DNA of 64,000 bases from Brevipalpus yothersi (lineage: Eukaryota; Arthropoda; Arachnida; Trombidiformes; Tenuipalpidae), in the NCBI GenBank assembly GCA_003956705.1, contig QZCP01000167.1, positions 10,034 to 74,033 of the forward strand, read 5' to 3'. The translations under genes and the position numbers were made by a program. Shown one piece after another: positions 15,410-26,683 of the stretch. Every line of letters starts with the position of its first letter. Position 1 is the first letter of the stretch. The notes beneath the pieces are model-generated. The model had not been told where the DNA came from. It saw only the letters and a program-made list of their open reading frames with translations, and searched no databases.

Positions 15410-16341
15410 CTTTCTCTCTCTCTATCTCTAATTCATTCGCTTTCTAGTGATCATTGAGATTCAATTGACTGATATATGGCCAAAAAAGAATAAAAAAGAA
15501 ATAGACTAGCCTTGATATGGACCACCGAGTCAATGTCAATGATGAAACTATTCTGTATCCATGAGACAGACCATTCAGACGTGTATACAGAAGTCATGAT
15601 ATGGCTGATGATTGACAAAACAAGTCACTATTCGATATTCTCATGGGCCTTCAATCTTTTTCATGCTCGAAGGAATGCTTTGTTGAGCTTAATTTTGGAC
15701 AGAATCGCTCCAACATCAGGGATCAAAACTTAAGCTTTATGTGGTTTCATTTCATCTTTATCGATTCAATTCTGATATGATACTCTTGAGCATCATCCAG
15801 AGAAGATTTCTTGCCTCAAGTATTACCCAATTTCACGATTCTCCAACATTCATATATACTATAAGTGGAAATTTTTATAGTTTTTTCTACCAATCCTTTT
15901 AATCGATTCTCTACTTACTTTTCAATCTAGAACTGTCAATGGTTACAATCCACATGATCCCAATGGATATTCTCTCAAATCTACCGATTTAAGTGTACAA
16001 AGTGATACTCTTGACTGGCCAAAGTACGATGAAAGAGGACAAAAATATCTTTCCATTGGTAAGCACTTTTTTCTGCTCATATCTTCTCTTTTCTTCCTCT
16101 CTCTCTCCTACATATCTATCTGATCATCATCACAATTCCTCTCTTCGTTCTTCTTACTCATCTTCCATCAGGGTCATCTTTTTCTTTTTTTCATAACATT
16201 TTATCGTTTATCTATCATTATTCTCAGCATCACACTCATCATTATCGTTGATTTTTTCTCTTCTCTCTCTCCTCCCTGAGCTCAGCGTCTATATTTCTCT
16301 GAAGAACCCTTCAGCCAAATATCTCCATGAGCTCTAGCATA

Positions 16342-16376
<35 letters not shown>

Positions 16377-19300
16377 GAAGGAATCATGAAGAGAGAAAAA
16401 ATAAAATATCTTCGCCATAATTTGGGGAAAGGATTTTTCTTCCTTCTCCTTGCTGTTTTTCTCCAAAAACTGGAGCATTTTACCTCTCTACTGGAATTCC
16501 AGAAACTCTATGAATAGAAAGAATATCATCATCTGACCTAGTGCTGAAGCCCTGTAGTATCATGATCCATTGACATATATTCGTTTCACACTTTTTGAAA
16601 TTTTTTCCTCATCTCTTTTCCATTCCTTTAGAAGAGGAACCAGTGGTTAAGCATCATTATCGAGCTCACAGGCTTAGCTTTTGGTTAAATTTGATTCCCA
16701 AACTTCATGTACCCGGAACTGATTCGTCCACATCATCTTCCCATCTGTCCATGGATCATCATTTTCTGCCCAATCATCACGATATGAACACCTATATCGG
16801 TGTGGTTCGAGAGGAAAGTATTTTATCTCGTCTAAGTGATACTCGAGATGATATGGGTGGCAGTGGATCTCGATTGTCAAAAAATCGAAAATCCAATCCA
16901 GATGGAACACTGAATGTACCATCATCATCAAGCTCAAATTCACTTTCCAATATAAGTCAATCGTTGGGTGATTCTACGGCCAAATCTGTGGCAATGTCAG
17001 ATGGATTTATGGCAAGTAGACGAGGTGCTGATCGCAATAAGCTCACAGCAAATGGTGGAACTGATAATGTGTCCACCGGATTGGAAGGAAAATCAAATGA
17101 AATGCATCAATCTAAAGATGATATTCTCAATAATTCTCTTATATCACTTCATCATGGCTCATATTCAACGGCACTCAGTGTCACAATTGGCATTGGTTGC
17201 TCTTTTCTCATATTGAATGCTGCCCTGTTTGCTGGTATATTTTATCAACGAAAAAATCACAATCGTCGTAACAACAATTCACAAGAAAATCAACAGGTAA
17301 TTTTCAAAATTACATTCCCTAGTTTGATAAAAAATTCCATAGTTTATCAAAAAGGGATAAATGAGCAGTTATGAAGGAAAAAATTTCTCGAAATTGAAAG
17401 TGTTGAATGGAAAAAATTCAATAATCTCAAATTCAATAGATATTAGATCAATTGTTTTTGAAACCTTTTTTCAATTTGATATTAATTTTGAGCTCCGAAA
17501 AAAATTCTGATCGAGATGATTCATGAGCTAAGAATTATCAGCTAGAAAATGACACTATTCGATGAAATTCATCGCTTTCAATCTTGTGAACTATCTGAAA
17601 GCGATCTTTGGGAATTTTCTGCTTCTTAGAGGTGTTTCTTCGAACTTACTTGATTTATAACATTTCATGGTAAGATTATAAATCTTGAAACTCGATTAGA
17701 TTCTATATGAGCAATCCTCATTCTCATGAGTGCCCTATTTATAGAGCTCATCTTAGCCAATCAAATATTCAGTTCATGATAAGAAGATGGATAGGTTACG
17801 CAACACAGGTTAAGACCTTTTATTCTTCAAAGTTTCATCAATGTATCTCCATTGAATTTGTTCAGTCTACATAGTCATAACTTTGAGTCCCTTTTGGCAC
17901 ATTCTGTGCCCTCTAGCAAATCTGTTACAATTCATTTCCAAAAAATTGTTCATGAAAAATACATGCAAAGATACAAGTTCTAAGAGATCAGATAAAGGGT
18001 AGAACAATTGATATGGCGATGATATCCATAGAGAAGGAGAAGAACTGAGTATTTCAATCATCAATAGTGATTATTGATTTTCTCTCGAAATGTTATCCAT
18101 CAAATCTCTGAGCAAACCGAGTAGCCCTCAAGATGACGTGTGAGACTTCCATGAACATTGGCCTCCACTCGATTGTTCATTCTCTATTTTCCTCTCAGAA
18201 CTTTTATTTCCTTCAAGATGACTATGGGAAGCAAAATACAAGATGCTGGGCATCATTCTTCTCATGCTTTCCATGCAATTACATGCCTTCATTTCATAAT
18301 AATGGAGATGATCAAAATTCTTATCATGAGTCTATTTTGAGCTACAAAATCAGTTTTACAGTCAAGCATACGAGATTCTTTCTCTCTCTCTTCCATCTTA
18401 CATCTATTTTGCTTCACATTCACGTTGGAAACTTTTCCGAATAACTGATACTCTGTCTGGTGGGCAAAGATTGACGATTTGGTCATACATCTTTTCTCCT
18501 TTTATCCATAGTCCAACATCATCACCATGAATTGTGATGACAATTTCATGATCTATGATATCTTTTCTCGCATCACTTTTGCTCTACCTTTTTTCTGGTT
18601 TATTCTTTTTTTTCTCTCTCTTTCACTTTCTTTTTTGTCCAATCTTCATCCTTTTCTTCATCCACTCACTATACATATATATATGTGTGTATTCTTTTCC
18701 GGTGATTTATGGCTTGACTTATGTGTATACGTATGTATCAGCATTCCAATAGATGCTCATACAAGTATTTTCCTTGAATCTTGTTGTTGCTCTAATCTTC
18801 ATCTTCTTTGCCCTCTTGATTCTCATGATTGACACAATAAATCGGAAGATATAAGGAAGAACTTCTGATTCCGTGATCACTAGTATGCATTATCATAATC
18901 ATTTTCATGAAATTAATTGAAATTGTCACCATGTTTACTTACTTGGGAAACATTATCGTTAACTTTTGGCAAGTGTTGGGTGAAGATATTTTTCACTTGA
19001 AATAATGAGTATACACATTCCATGATATCATGATAAAAGCAATGTGAAAAGGAACACAAAGTGATGAGAAGAGGCAAACACTGGCCAATGGAAAAGAATG
19101 CATAATGTGATGAGTAATTAGCAATCAAACAATTGCCTCAAAGAACATCAAAAATCAAGTGTAAGGAATATTATCTCAGCACGATATCAGTCAAGATATT
19201 ATCATCATCATGAGTATGGTATAATATTTTTGCCTCAAGTCATTATCGTTTTCCTTTCCATGTGTTCATACAACTTTTCAGTTGAATACTTTTGTGATGA

Positions 19301-19530
19301 TGAAAAATTATGATACACACACACACACATATCTAGCAATCATTCATAATCTCATGAGATGAAGAAAGAGAGAAAGAAAGAAAGAAGATTCATCTTCAGT
19401 CTAATTAGTAACACACCATAGGAATGTGTAACTAATTATTGAGAAGCAAAGTGATTGGTATCAGACGAAAAGGTTTCCATTTCGATCCATCTTAAATACA
19501 CTTTATCGTTATACCGTTATACTTATACAG

Positions 19531-19593
<63 letters not shown>

Positions 19594-21105
19594 TTTCTCT
19601 GAATGAATCTGAGATTTCCCATGAGTTGATATTTTCACTTCTCTCTATCTCTGTAGTTTTTTTCTCCATCCAATTTATCATCAATCTCGTGTACAGGATA
19701 TCATGAAAGTGAGTACTTCTAATTTCAGATCAAGGAATGTGTGTAGATAGTTTTTTTGCACTATTCCTTCTCTATAACTTACTAAGACTCACAAGTGTAA
19801 GACAACAACAACAAGTATCAGTCTCATGATCATGTATGTGCGTGTCTACATGTTGGATTGTAAAAAAGATTGATTGTAACGGCTTACATTAGATGTATTG
19901 TTGTATTGGAATAACTTTTTTCTTTTCATTCTCTCTTCCATGTCAACATGTAACCCATTTTTGGGTTCAAATCTTATACGACATAACATCATGTGTGTGA
20001 GTGTCTAATTCTCAACAGTCGATCATTTTTTCAAGTTTCGTCTGAGAAATCATTTGAATCTTAATTGAGATCATTTAATCTGCATACAAAAAATTGGGTT
20101 TAATTTTTGCTGATGAGAAAGAGAGAAGAAAAAAATTGGACAAAAAATTTAAGGTCATCCATATTGCATGATAACCTCGATTTTTGTTCGATCAAAAATT
20201 TGGTTACTATTCTCTTCCGGTTCTTCTGATTTGGTGAGAATATTGATATTCACATGATACAATAGAGTGTATGCTTGATTAAAGATTGCTTTAGGCAAGT
20301 TTTTGAATGGAATTTTTTCCCAGAAAACTCTTGAAATCTAATCTGATGTCTAGATTCTAACTGTTCATAGGACATTTCTCTGTGTGCCCTAATTAATTTT
20401 GCTTATATTTTTATCCTTCTTTTTCCCACCTCTCTGGTTTCATTCACATTTGTGTTCCAGGAATCCAAAGGCTTCCAGTCTACTAAGCAGAACAATTCTG
20501 TCCACGAATCAACTGAACACAATGGCTTCGACAATGGATTGGGCACAGCAAGTATGGGTGGACCTGGTGGAGGTGGTGTCACACTAATATCACCTGTCAA
20601 ATCACAAACAGATTTGAGTCCATCAATTAAGCATCATGAAGTGTATCCTGGTGATTACATAGCATCACTCACTGGGCAGCATAATCAGATTGTATCGATT
20701 AGCGGTGAAATGGGCCAAGATTTACTTCAATCGTGTGATCATCATGGACTTACGAAAAATTTTTCAACCAATTCCAATGATACCGATTCTGGTGTCGCCA
20801 TACACCATACACCGGGAGCATCTCATGTGACCATGTGTAATTCAATGTATTATCCACACAAGGATTCAGGTCAAGTGCCATCCATAATGATGACCACAAA
20901 TTTTATGAACAAATCGAAAACTCTTTCCAAATATGATGATGAACATCATCAGCTACACCATCAATATCATCACCAATACACACAGCATCCTGCATCAGGA
21001 CACTCGTACATGATCACCCATACTGGCGGTGTTGGGGGTGGCGGAGGAGGAGGAGGAGGACAACAGTCGATCAGTACCACCGAAATGCAAGAGATGAACA
21101 TTTGA
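7149..21105 (+). CDS. Nlgn: Neuroligin (3' seven coding exons; 5' end outside window)
   Basis: Postsynaptic adhesion receptor of the esterase-fold family, which in animals binds presynaptic neurexin. Exons: 7149-7298, 10128-10313, 11979-12406, 14653-15023, 15931-16058, 16632-17296, 20461-21105. All junctions keep frame and use GT-AG sites, giving 856 residues plus stop. In order I see: esterase core (VIVFIHGESFEWNAG, NYRLGVLGFFPA, GNFGIMDQLAALHWIQ); the oxyanion/elbow segment GHSHGAAC; GLFHRVIMHSGSALSPWA; a conserved Cys pair (CSDDDDPIMMINC); NGDELAYIFGAPL; the juxtamembrane VKHHYRAHRLSFWLNLIPKLH, typical of neuroligins; one membrane helix (STALSVTIGIGCSFLILN); and a long His/Gly-rich cytoplasmic tail. 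Odd: the nucleophile-elbow position is Ser, not the usual Gly, and the triad His position is Asn. Family assignment is firm; orthology to a particular neuroligin is not resolved. Confidence 0.93.
7299..10127 (+). other. Neuroligin intron (2.8 kb)
   Basis: GT-AG intron. It contains the compact CGCTCG-rich element at 8830-8867 (listed separately). Otherwise only AT-rich sequence and short ORFs without recognisable coding character. Confidence 0.8.
8830..8867. repeat. GC-rich CGCTCG/CGCTCA element, copy 1
   Basis: A 38-bp run of CGCTCA, CACTCG and CGCTCG words, strikingly GC- and CpG-rich against the AT-rich intron. It is flanked by CTAGAGG on the left and GGTCTAA on the right. A similar run with related flanks lies at 34829-34864. 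Origin unknown. Confidence 0.6.
10128..10313 (+). CDS. Nlgn: Neuroligin exon b (nucleophile elbow)
   Basis: Acceptor GGATAG and donor GTAAGT, split Gly codons at both ends. It encodes GFFPALDGSSRGNFGIMDQL and FGGDPSNVTIFGHSHGAAC. The elbow reads G-H-S-H-G, matching the GxSxG of active esterases; vertebrate and insect neuroligins usually have Gly at the Ser position. Confidence 0.92.
10314..11978 (+). other. Neuroligin intron (1.7 kb)
   Basis: GT-AG intron with short CT and GAAA runs. Nothing else recognised. Confidence 0.8.
11979..12406 (+). CDS. Nlgn: Neuroligin exon c (esterase domain, Cys loop)
   Basis: Acceptor ATTTAG, donor GTAAGC. It encodes GLFHRVIMHSGSALSPWA, the disulfide-loop cysteines CSDDDDPIMMINC, SFGPTIDGSVVLDDP, and IGMTNREYNKF, whose Glu aligns with the acidic residue of the esterase triad. 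Confidence 0.93.
12407..14652 (+). other. Neuroligin intron (2.2 kb)
   Basis: GT-AG intron. An ambiguous base (n) lies at 12894 at the start of a short (CT)n run. No other feature recognised. Confidence 0.8.
14653..15023 (+). CDS. Nlgn: Neuroligin exon d (triad His position is Asn)
   Basis: Acceptor TTTCAG, donor GTAAGT, ends two bases into a Gly codon. It encodes EIYHTISNEYTDWTKYE, IIAPIIATAQLH, GCTNGDELAYIFGAPLV and MILSTRIINYWSNFTKYG. The Asn in CTNGDEL sits where cholinesterases and most neuroligins have His. Confidence 0.93.
15024..15930 (+). other. Neuroligin intron (0.9 kb) with (CT)n tract
   Basis: GT-AG intron. It carries a CT/TTTC microsatellite at 15378-15428. Confidence 0.8.
15378..15428. 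repeat. (CT)n with TTTC interruptions
   Basis: Regularly interrupted CT repeat in a neuroligin intron. Confidence 0.9.
15931..16058 (+). CDS. Nlgn: Neuroligin exon e (end of esterase domain)
   Basis: Acceptor ATCTAG, donor GTAAGC. It encodes GTVNGYNPHDPNGYSL and the DWPKYDERGQKYLSI segment, equivalent to the vertebrate WTRYSQKDQLYLHI strand. Confidence 0.88.
16342..16380. repeat. (GA)n microsatellite
   Basis: GA repeat with one GGGA interruption, in the intron between neuroligin exons at 16058 and 16632. Confidence 0.9.
16632..17296 (+). CDS. Nlgn: Neuroligin exon f (stalk and transmembrane helix)
   Basis: Acceptor CTTTAG, donor GTAATT. It begins EEEPVVKHHYRAHRLSFWLN, the diagnostic neuroligin juxta-esterase motif. 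A Ser/Asn/Gly-rich stalk follows, then SYSTALSVTIGIGCSFLILN and the rest of the membrane helix, then a basic stop-transfer (RKNHNRRNN). Confidence 0.93.
17297..20460 (+). other. Neuroligin intron (3.2 kb)
   Basis: GT-AG intron, the largest between the visible neuroligin exons. It carries the (GA)n tract at 19534-19589 and nothing else recognised. Confidence 0.8.
19534..19589. repeat. (GA)n microsatellite, 56 bp
   Basis: Uninterrupted GA repeat of about 28 units in the last neuroligin intron. Confidence 0.95.
20461..21105 (+). CDS. Nlgn: Neuroligin last exon (cytoplasmic tail)
   Basis: Acceptor TTCCAG; open to TGA at 21103-21105. The tail is low-complexity, with a His-rich block (HHQLHHQYHHQY) and a poly-Gly run. 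It ends STTEMQEMNI. The last residues M-N-I fit a class II PDZ ligand (hydrophobic at -2 and 0) rather than the class I S/T-x-V of vertebrate neuroligins. Confidence 0.9.
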   Translation, partial: ESKGFQSTKQNNSVHESTEHNGFDNGLGTASMGGPGGGGVTLISPVKSQTDLSPSIKHHEVYPGDYIASLTGQHNQIVSISGEMGQDLLQSCDHHGLTKNFSTNSNDTDSGVAIHHTPGASHVTMCNSMYYPHKDSGQVPSIMMTTNFMNKSKTLSKYDDEHHQLHHQYHHQYTQHPASGHSYMITHTGGVGGGGGGGGGQQSISTTEMQEMNI

Positions 21106-23551
21106 CAATTACGGAACACTTCAGTTTGACGCTGGATGATTCGAGTGTCGATGGTATCGATTTTTTCCTGATCAATTAATCAGTTGGATAATGTTGAGAT
21201 TAATCGGGAGAAACCTTGGCGGGAAACCTTGTTGTTGTCCATAAAAAGAACACCTTTTTTTAAAAATAATGAATCCGATGAGGAAAAAAATCTATCCAAG
21301 TGCCTTTTATTTTTATTTGATTGTAAGAATCAAGAGAGAGTAAATTAAATCAAGGGCATAATAGTGTCCATTAAATATATATAAATATATATTTGAAGTA
21401 ATTGAATAGTTCAAATATTTGAATTTTCCATCATTTCCTGATTTTTTTCGAATCTACTCTTTTTCCGATTTATGATCGGCATCATTGATAGATGAGTTTA
21501 CATGACCTCGAAAAACATTATCCAAACTATCCAAATTAGCCTTGATTTGAGATCGAGGATCAATCGTAAAAATTTTATCACAGAATGATAGTGAAAGTGA
21601 ACATCACTCATTGAGAGCTTATCTTTTGAGGTGCTATATGTTGATGATGATGGTTTATATTCTACTTCCTGAGATTTGATTTGAGATTTGTATGTTATTG
21701 GAAGAATTAATCGGCTGAATGATGTCATGTGATAGAGAAAATAATACACCATTTTAGGAATTTAGCTTCACTCGATTCATGGATAAACTTTCAATGCTGT
21801 AAACTGGTGTATACTGATTTATTGGATAATGATTGGTGATTGTTCCTCATCTCATTATCATCACAGCCTGACCTCCGTTCATGAAGTTTATTAAACATGC
21901 AAAAATTGTTCGGAAGTGAATTAATATGAAATTGCCTTGGAATTGAGGCGCTAGATGTAGGATGAGAAATCAAATTCAAGTATGTGTTGATCAAAATTGA
22001 TTGTCACAATCAAAATACAAATCAAATGATCTCTCTTCACTCGAGTAAGACACCTAACTTTCTCATCTATCACTGATGATGCAGCTTAGCTTTCATGATA
22101 TCAGAGATGATTCAGGAATTTTTCTCAGAGAAACTTTTGCATTTCTTGGAAGAATCCTTCTCAAAAATAGAAAGTTCAATTGAAGTTAATAATCATCTTG
22201 ACAAATAATTCTGATACATGCATCGCACCTATTGACTTGATGATCATCACCAATGTTATCCCATGAAATGTGAGCTGATTTCTCCAATCAATAGAGTCTA
22301 ATAAGTCAAGATTTTGAATGTGTTTGTACAAAATTATGGAAACATTATTGCCTAGATGGGTAGATGAACCATCAAGGCTCCCAGAACTCTCAGAATGTTA
22401 TCGATAAAATCAGGCATTCAAGAAGGCTGTTGGTGATAATGATCTTCATTGAAGGGAAACTCGAAAGAAACGTCGAGACATATCACAAGATGAGGATTAT
22501 CTAGGCTCAATAATCAAATTAGGAACTATCCATGATCTTTATCGTCAATATTACCTTATATGGTGGCTCAATAGAGAGAATTTCATTTCTCGTGTACTCA
22601 ATGATTACAGAGGTGTCGAGATTTTCCGTCATGAATCATAAATAAAAGGATTGCAGAACAGTTTTCAAGTCCAAATGACCTTGACAGATCACTTCTATTC
22701 TGTTCTTTTCTGCCCCTCTATGTTATATTCATAGGCAAATAGGTAAATATGTGTGTAAAATAATCGAAAACAATATGAAGAGAAAAACACAATAAATGAT
22801 CATAATATTGCGAGATGCTCAAAATAGCTGTCCATGATGATGAGCCTCTCTTCATATTACATTCCTTCGAGGCATTCTTGAGATCTTGTGAATAACAGCC
22901 AGAAAACTTGTTCCATAGATGATAACTTATCATGAGGCTAACAATCTTGATACCGTGTTTTCCCACCTTATACATGCAATGAATGTAGAACACTTCCAGA
23001 TACCTGCCAGCTAAATCTTGCACCAATGTTTCCCCACTCATCTAGGGTGGATAGTATGAATTTCAAATTCAAATTCTACTACATACTGTAGGAAAAACAA
23101 ATTACTTCCATGAATCGTCATTCGAACCGGTTTATCTATGAGAATTTTTTCAATTGATGCATTTCTCTGAATAGAGTTTCATCATTTCACCTAAAGAAAC
23201 CAGGAAAAATTGGTACCGAAAAGTTTCCTGAGCATCCAGAAGTTTATCATGAATTTTTTTTGTCCCTTCAATCATGACAATGAAGGAAAAGTACACAAGA
23301 AATATATTTGAAGAAGATTCAGATTTTTCCTGGTCATTTTTTTCATCTCAAACTACACTCTCTCTCACTCTTACTCTGAATCAAATCCAATTTTTATGAC
23401 TCAACTTTTGGTAAAGGAAAAAGCTAGGCTTTTATTTTTTCGTTGTTTACTCATATCTCTAAACGATAATGTGCTATACTTTTAGTATATATAATAATCT
23501 TAATACCATTCCATTCACCACGTTCATACATTAATCATGGATTTTGGATAG

Positions 23552-23553
<2 letters not shown>

Positions 23554-23599
<46 letters not shown>
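23554..23599. repeat. (GA)n microsatellite
   Basis: About 23 uninterrupted GA units, intergenic. Confidence 0.95.
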
Positions 23600-23600
<1 letters not shown>

Positions 23601-24256
23601 CCTCATGGAAAATCATTGAGTTCATGATGATGAACATACGATATAAAGTCCATTTGAACCTGGAATGCCCAGGCATCATGATGGTCAATATATGATGAAA
23701 AAACATTTCTCACTCACTTGTAATACCTATCCAATGATGGTGGTCAAGCGTTACTATTACCATTAGATTAGGCCAGTGGAATTGAATGAATGAGATGCTT
23801 GCATTCGATTGAGTGGATCGAACTCAGATCGAAACAGTTATCCATTGAATAGTGAAAGGAGAATGGAAAATATTTCTCTTTCTCCTGAAATAGCTGGAAG
23901 GTGCTGGATGATATGATTTCCAAGTAAACTGTAGTGGCTATTCGTTTCCAGCATTCAAATGAAAAACATTCCATGCCAACGATCTGCCTAAAGTTCTTTT
24001 TTCAACATAATAAAAAGATTTGGGCAGAATCGAGCTTTTCCAACAACCACAGGCTACACAGGGTATATGAACTTTTTTGGGTTCAAAAATCGACGCAAAT
24101 GATCTGTTCAATTGTCAATAACACCAAAAGTGATTGTTTTGAATCTTTTCTCCTTGCAATGGTCTTGGAAGTGAAAAAAAGAGAACATATCGGAAGTAAT
24201 ACATGATCTGATGTTCAATTGAAGCATGGAAGAGAAAAGAATCACAACATGGTATG

Positions 24257-24260
<4 letters not shown>

Positions 24261-24332
<72 letters not shown>
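24261..24332. repeat. (CT)n microsatellite, 72 bp
   Basis: About 36 uninterrupted CT units; the longest pure dinucleotide run apart from the composite tract near 30.2 kb. Confidence 0.95.
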
Positions 24333-24334
<2 letters not shown>

Positions 24335-25149
24335 GGCAATCGAGATAGACGCAAAAGAAAGCTTAAAATGTGCCCTAAATGTGTGAAAGTCCTAAAGCCA
24401 AGATTCGTGATCGGAAACTGTCATTAATCCGGTGGAGAGAGTAGAATGAGAGAAGATGTGCTTCTTATACACCATGAAACGTGCTAGTAGAATTTTTTTT
24501 CCTCCTCATCCTTCTCCTTCTCATCCCACATCATCATGGTTGGTGGAGAAGGAAAAAAGTTATCCTCTTGCCATTGATCCTATCCAAGTAATGGTCAGCT
24601 AGGAGTGTTTCCATTCTATCTATCTATCTGGAATGTGTTACATAGTATATATATATTTATATCTGATCATTATTCGGCTAGAGTGTCTATGTCCGTTTAG
24701 GCAAGTGATTTGAAAAGTCAAGCAACTGGCCTACGAGTTGAACCAAAGTTTCATCAATGATTTTCACTCACTCACGATGATGATCGCATGAGAGAAGAAT
24801 ATTTTTCACGCTGACCTTGTTTCAATATCTTCCAGATTCAACTTTATCCATCATATTCTCTCTCTCTCTCCACAATGTATGGATCACCAACATCATATCG
24901 TGATCATATCGAACATTGAATTGTGAATCGATATGACACATGACCCGGTCTTGTGGAAAAGGAAGCAAAAATTTTCCCTACCATAATCCAAAATATTGGG
25001 GAGACATTCTTTCTTCGAATATTTCATGCTCATCATCGTCAGTCTACTTCATCTTATATTGTACTCGATCATTCAATTTTTCATCTACCCTACACTCTCT
25101 TCCTTTTCCCGCCACATTGAAAGCCTAATTGTTCACTGTCAAACAATTC

Positions 25150-25152
<3 letters not shown>

Positions 25153-25181
<29 letters not shown>
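25153..25181. repeat. (CT)n microsatellite
   Basis: Short CT run, intergenic. Confidence 0.9.
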
Positions 25182-25186
<5 letters not shown>

Positions 25187-25729
25187 TCTCTCTTCTGGAT
25201 TCCCTCTCTTAAATTCTCACTTCCCTTGTATTTATGAGATCAATTACCCTTGAATGAGATTTCAAAGGCTGTCACTTTCTTTCAGGCTCAACTCACGAAA
25301 CTGATCTCATCCGATGACTGAATATCATGATGTGTTCTGCTTTCACCTCTTTTTCTCTTTCTTTGCCTCTCTCTTCCTCTTTCTCTCTCTCAAGTTCTGA
25401 TGGGAACATTTTGTGCCCAAAATAATTGAGCTTTCACTGTCAGTATCAAGATTAATGATGACAAGAAATGAATTTCAAAATTATGTGTATGAATCAGTTT
25501 TGATCGTTTTGTTCATTTTGTATTAGATTCAACTCAAGGCATCATCGATGATATGAATGGTGTATTTACAAATGGAAAAAAGTTTCACTTTCATGTGGCA
25601 AAATCATAGAGGTGTATGAAATTTCAATAAATAAATATCGAAAAATTTTTTTAACGTGATCGAGATTATTTTTCACAGAAAAATATCTTCAGCACATGTT
25701 ATAAGATGTAAAAGGGAATGAAAGTCTGA

Positions 25730-26683
25730 TCAAACTCGAAGGAAATCGAAAATTGATGCCCTTTTCTCATATCGTCTTTTGTGTAATTGTCTGATTGTGT
25801 CCTTACCTCGCTCAGATATTTCCAACAATCGTTCAACTCCCATGCTGAGTAGATCATTCAATGATAATAAGCGCTTACGAAGACGACCCAACATGCGAGC
25901 ACGATTTGCATTTGACCAATCCACAAAATCTTCATTGATTACTCGAAATTTTTCCATAAATTCTCGAGCAGTTTGATTGTATTTTTTCAGGCCATCTTCG
26001 AATCGTAGGCCAACTTCAATTTTGGTTTTCGTAAAATCAGCTTCCACATCTTCCACTATTTCATCATACTTTTCCAATGCTTCATCCAATTTTTGCTGAT
26101 CAATCTCATCTCCACGTCCCATGAATGATTCGATCAAAGTTGTCAGCGAATCTTTACCCCTCTCAACCCTTTCCCGGAAGGTATCTATTTGCTTCAGAAT
26201 ACGTCCTTTTTTCGATTGTTTTCGACCAGATGTTGGCACTTTGTTGGTACTTGTGTCAGAATCCTCTGGATCAGCTTTCTTTTCGATAACTGAATCCGAA
26301 GAATCTTCTTCATCCTTTTTGGGCTCACTTTTTGGCTTCACTTCAGAATTGTCTTCATCATCGTCACTTTGCGCACAAACTTGAAATGAATTGTATTGGT
26401 TGTTGGGAGGAAGCAATTATGTAAGAGAAAGGAAAAGATAATCACACAATGTCAATAAAAAAGCATTCGAATTCAGATGATAATATTGTGTGTGTGTGTG
26501 TTGGATGAGGAAAGAATTTTCATGATGAATTTTCGCGTGGAAAGATGTGCAAGTAGAACACGCAACGACAGGGGCAACATTTCAGGGGCAAAATTTCATC
26601 CGAATTCATGTATACATACCTTTTTGCAAAGACGAAGTGACGATAAGTGAAAAAATGAGAATTATGTGAAATTTAAAAATCAT
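25730..26683 (-). CDS. Secreted acidic/helical orphan protein, two exons
   Basis: Exon 1 is 26620-26683 and exon 2 is 25730-26379, with a 240-bp GT-AG intron (donor GTATGT, acceptor TTCAAG), giving 237 residues. Exon 1 encodes little more than a signal peptide (MIFKFHIILIFSLIVTSS), and exon 2 continues LQK-VCAQSDDDEDN, so cleavage near VCA|QS is plausible. I joined the exons because each alone is incomplete and the phases (1 base + 2 bases) match exactly. The mature part starts with an Asp/Glu/Ser/Lys-rich segment, then charged helical stretches without Cys (RERVERGKDSLTTLIESFMG, EKYDEIVEDVEADFTKTKIE), and ends KRASIFDFLRV. No family recognised. An uninterrupted reading from 26416 would lack a signal peptide and starts inside what I call the intron. 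Confidence 0.72.

Larger units (their letters stand above)
21106..25729. other. Neuroligin 3'UTR and intergenic region
   Basis: No convincing gene on either strand. Short ORFs (up to about 107 aa at 22718-23041 minus) have no recognisable motif. Contents are AT-rich sequence and microsatellites at 23554-23599, 24261-24332 and 25153-25181. Confidence 0.6.

Noticed and set aside
22718..23041. 107-aa minus-strand ORF
   Set aside because: No motif, signal peptide or splice structure; isolated in a repeat-rich spacer.
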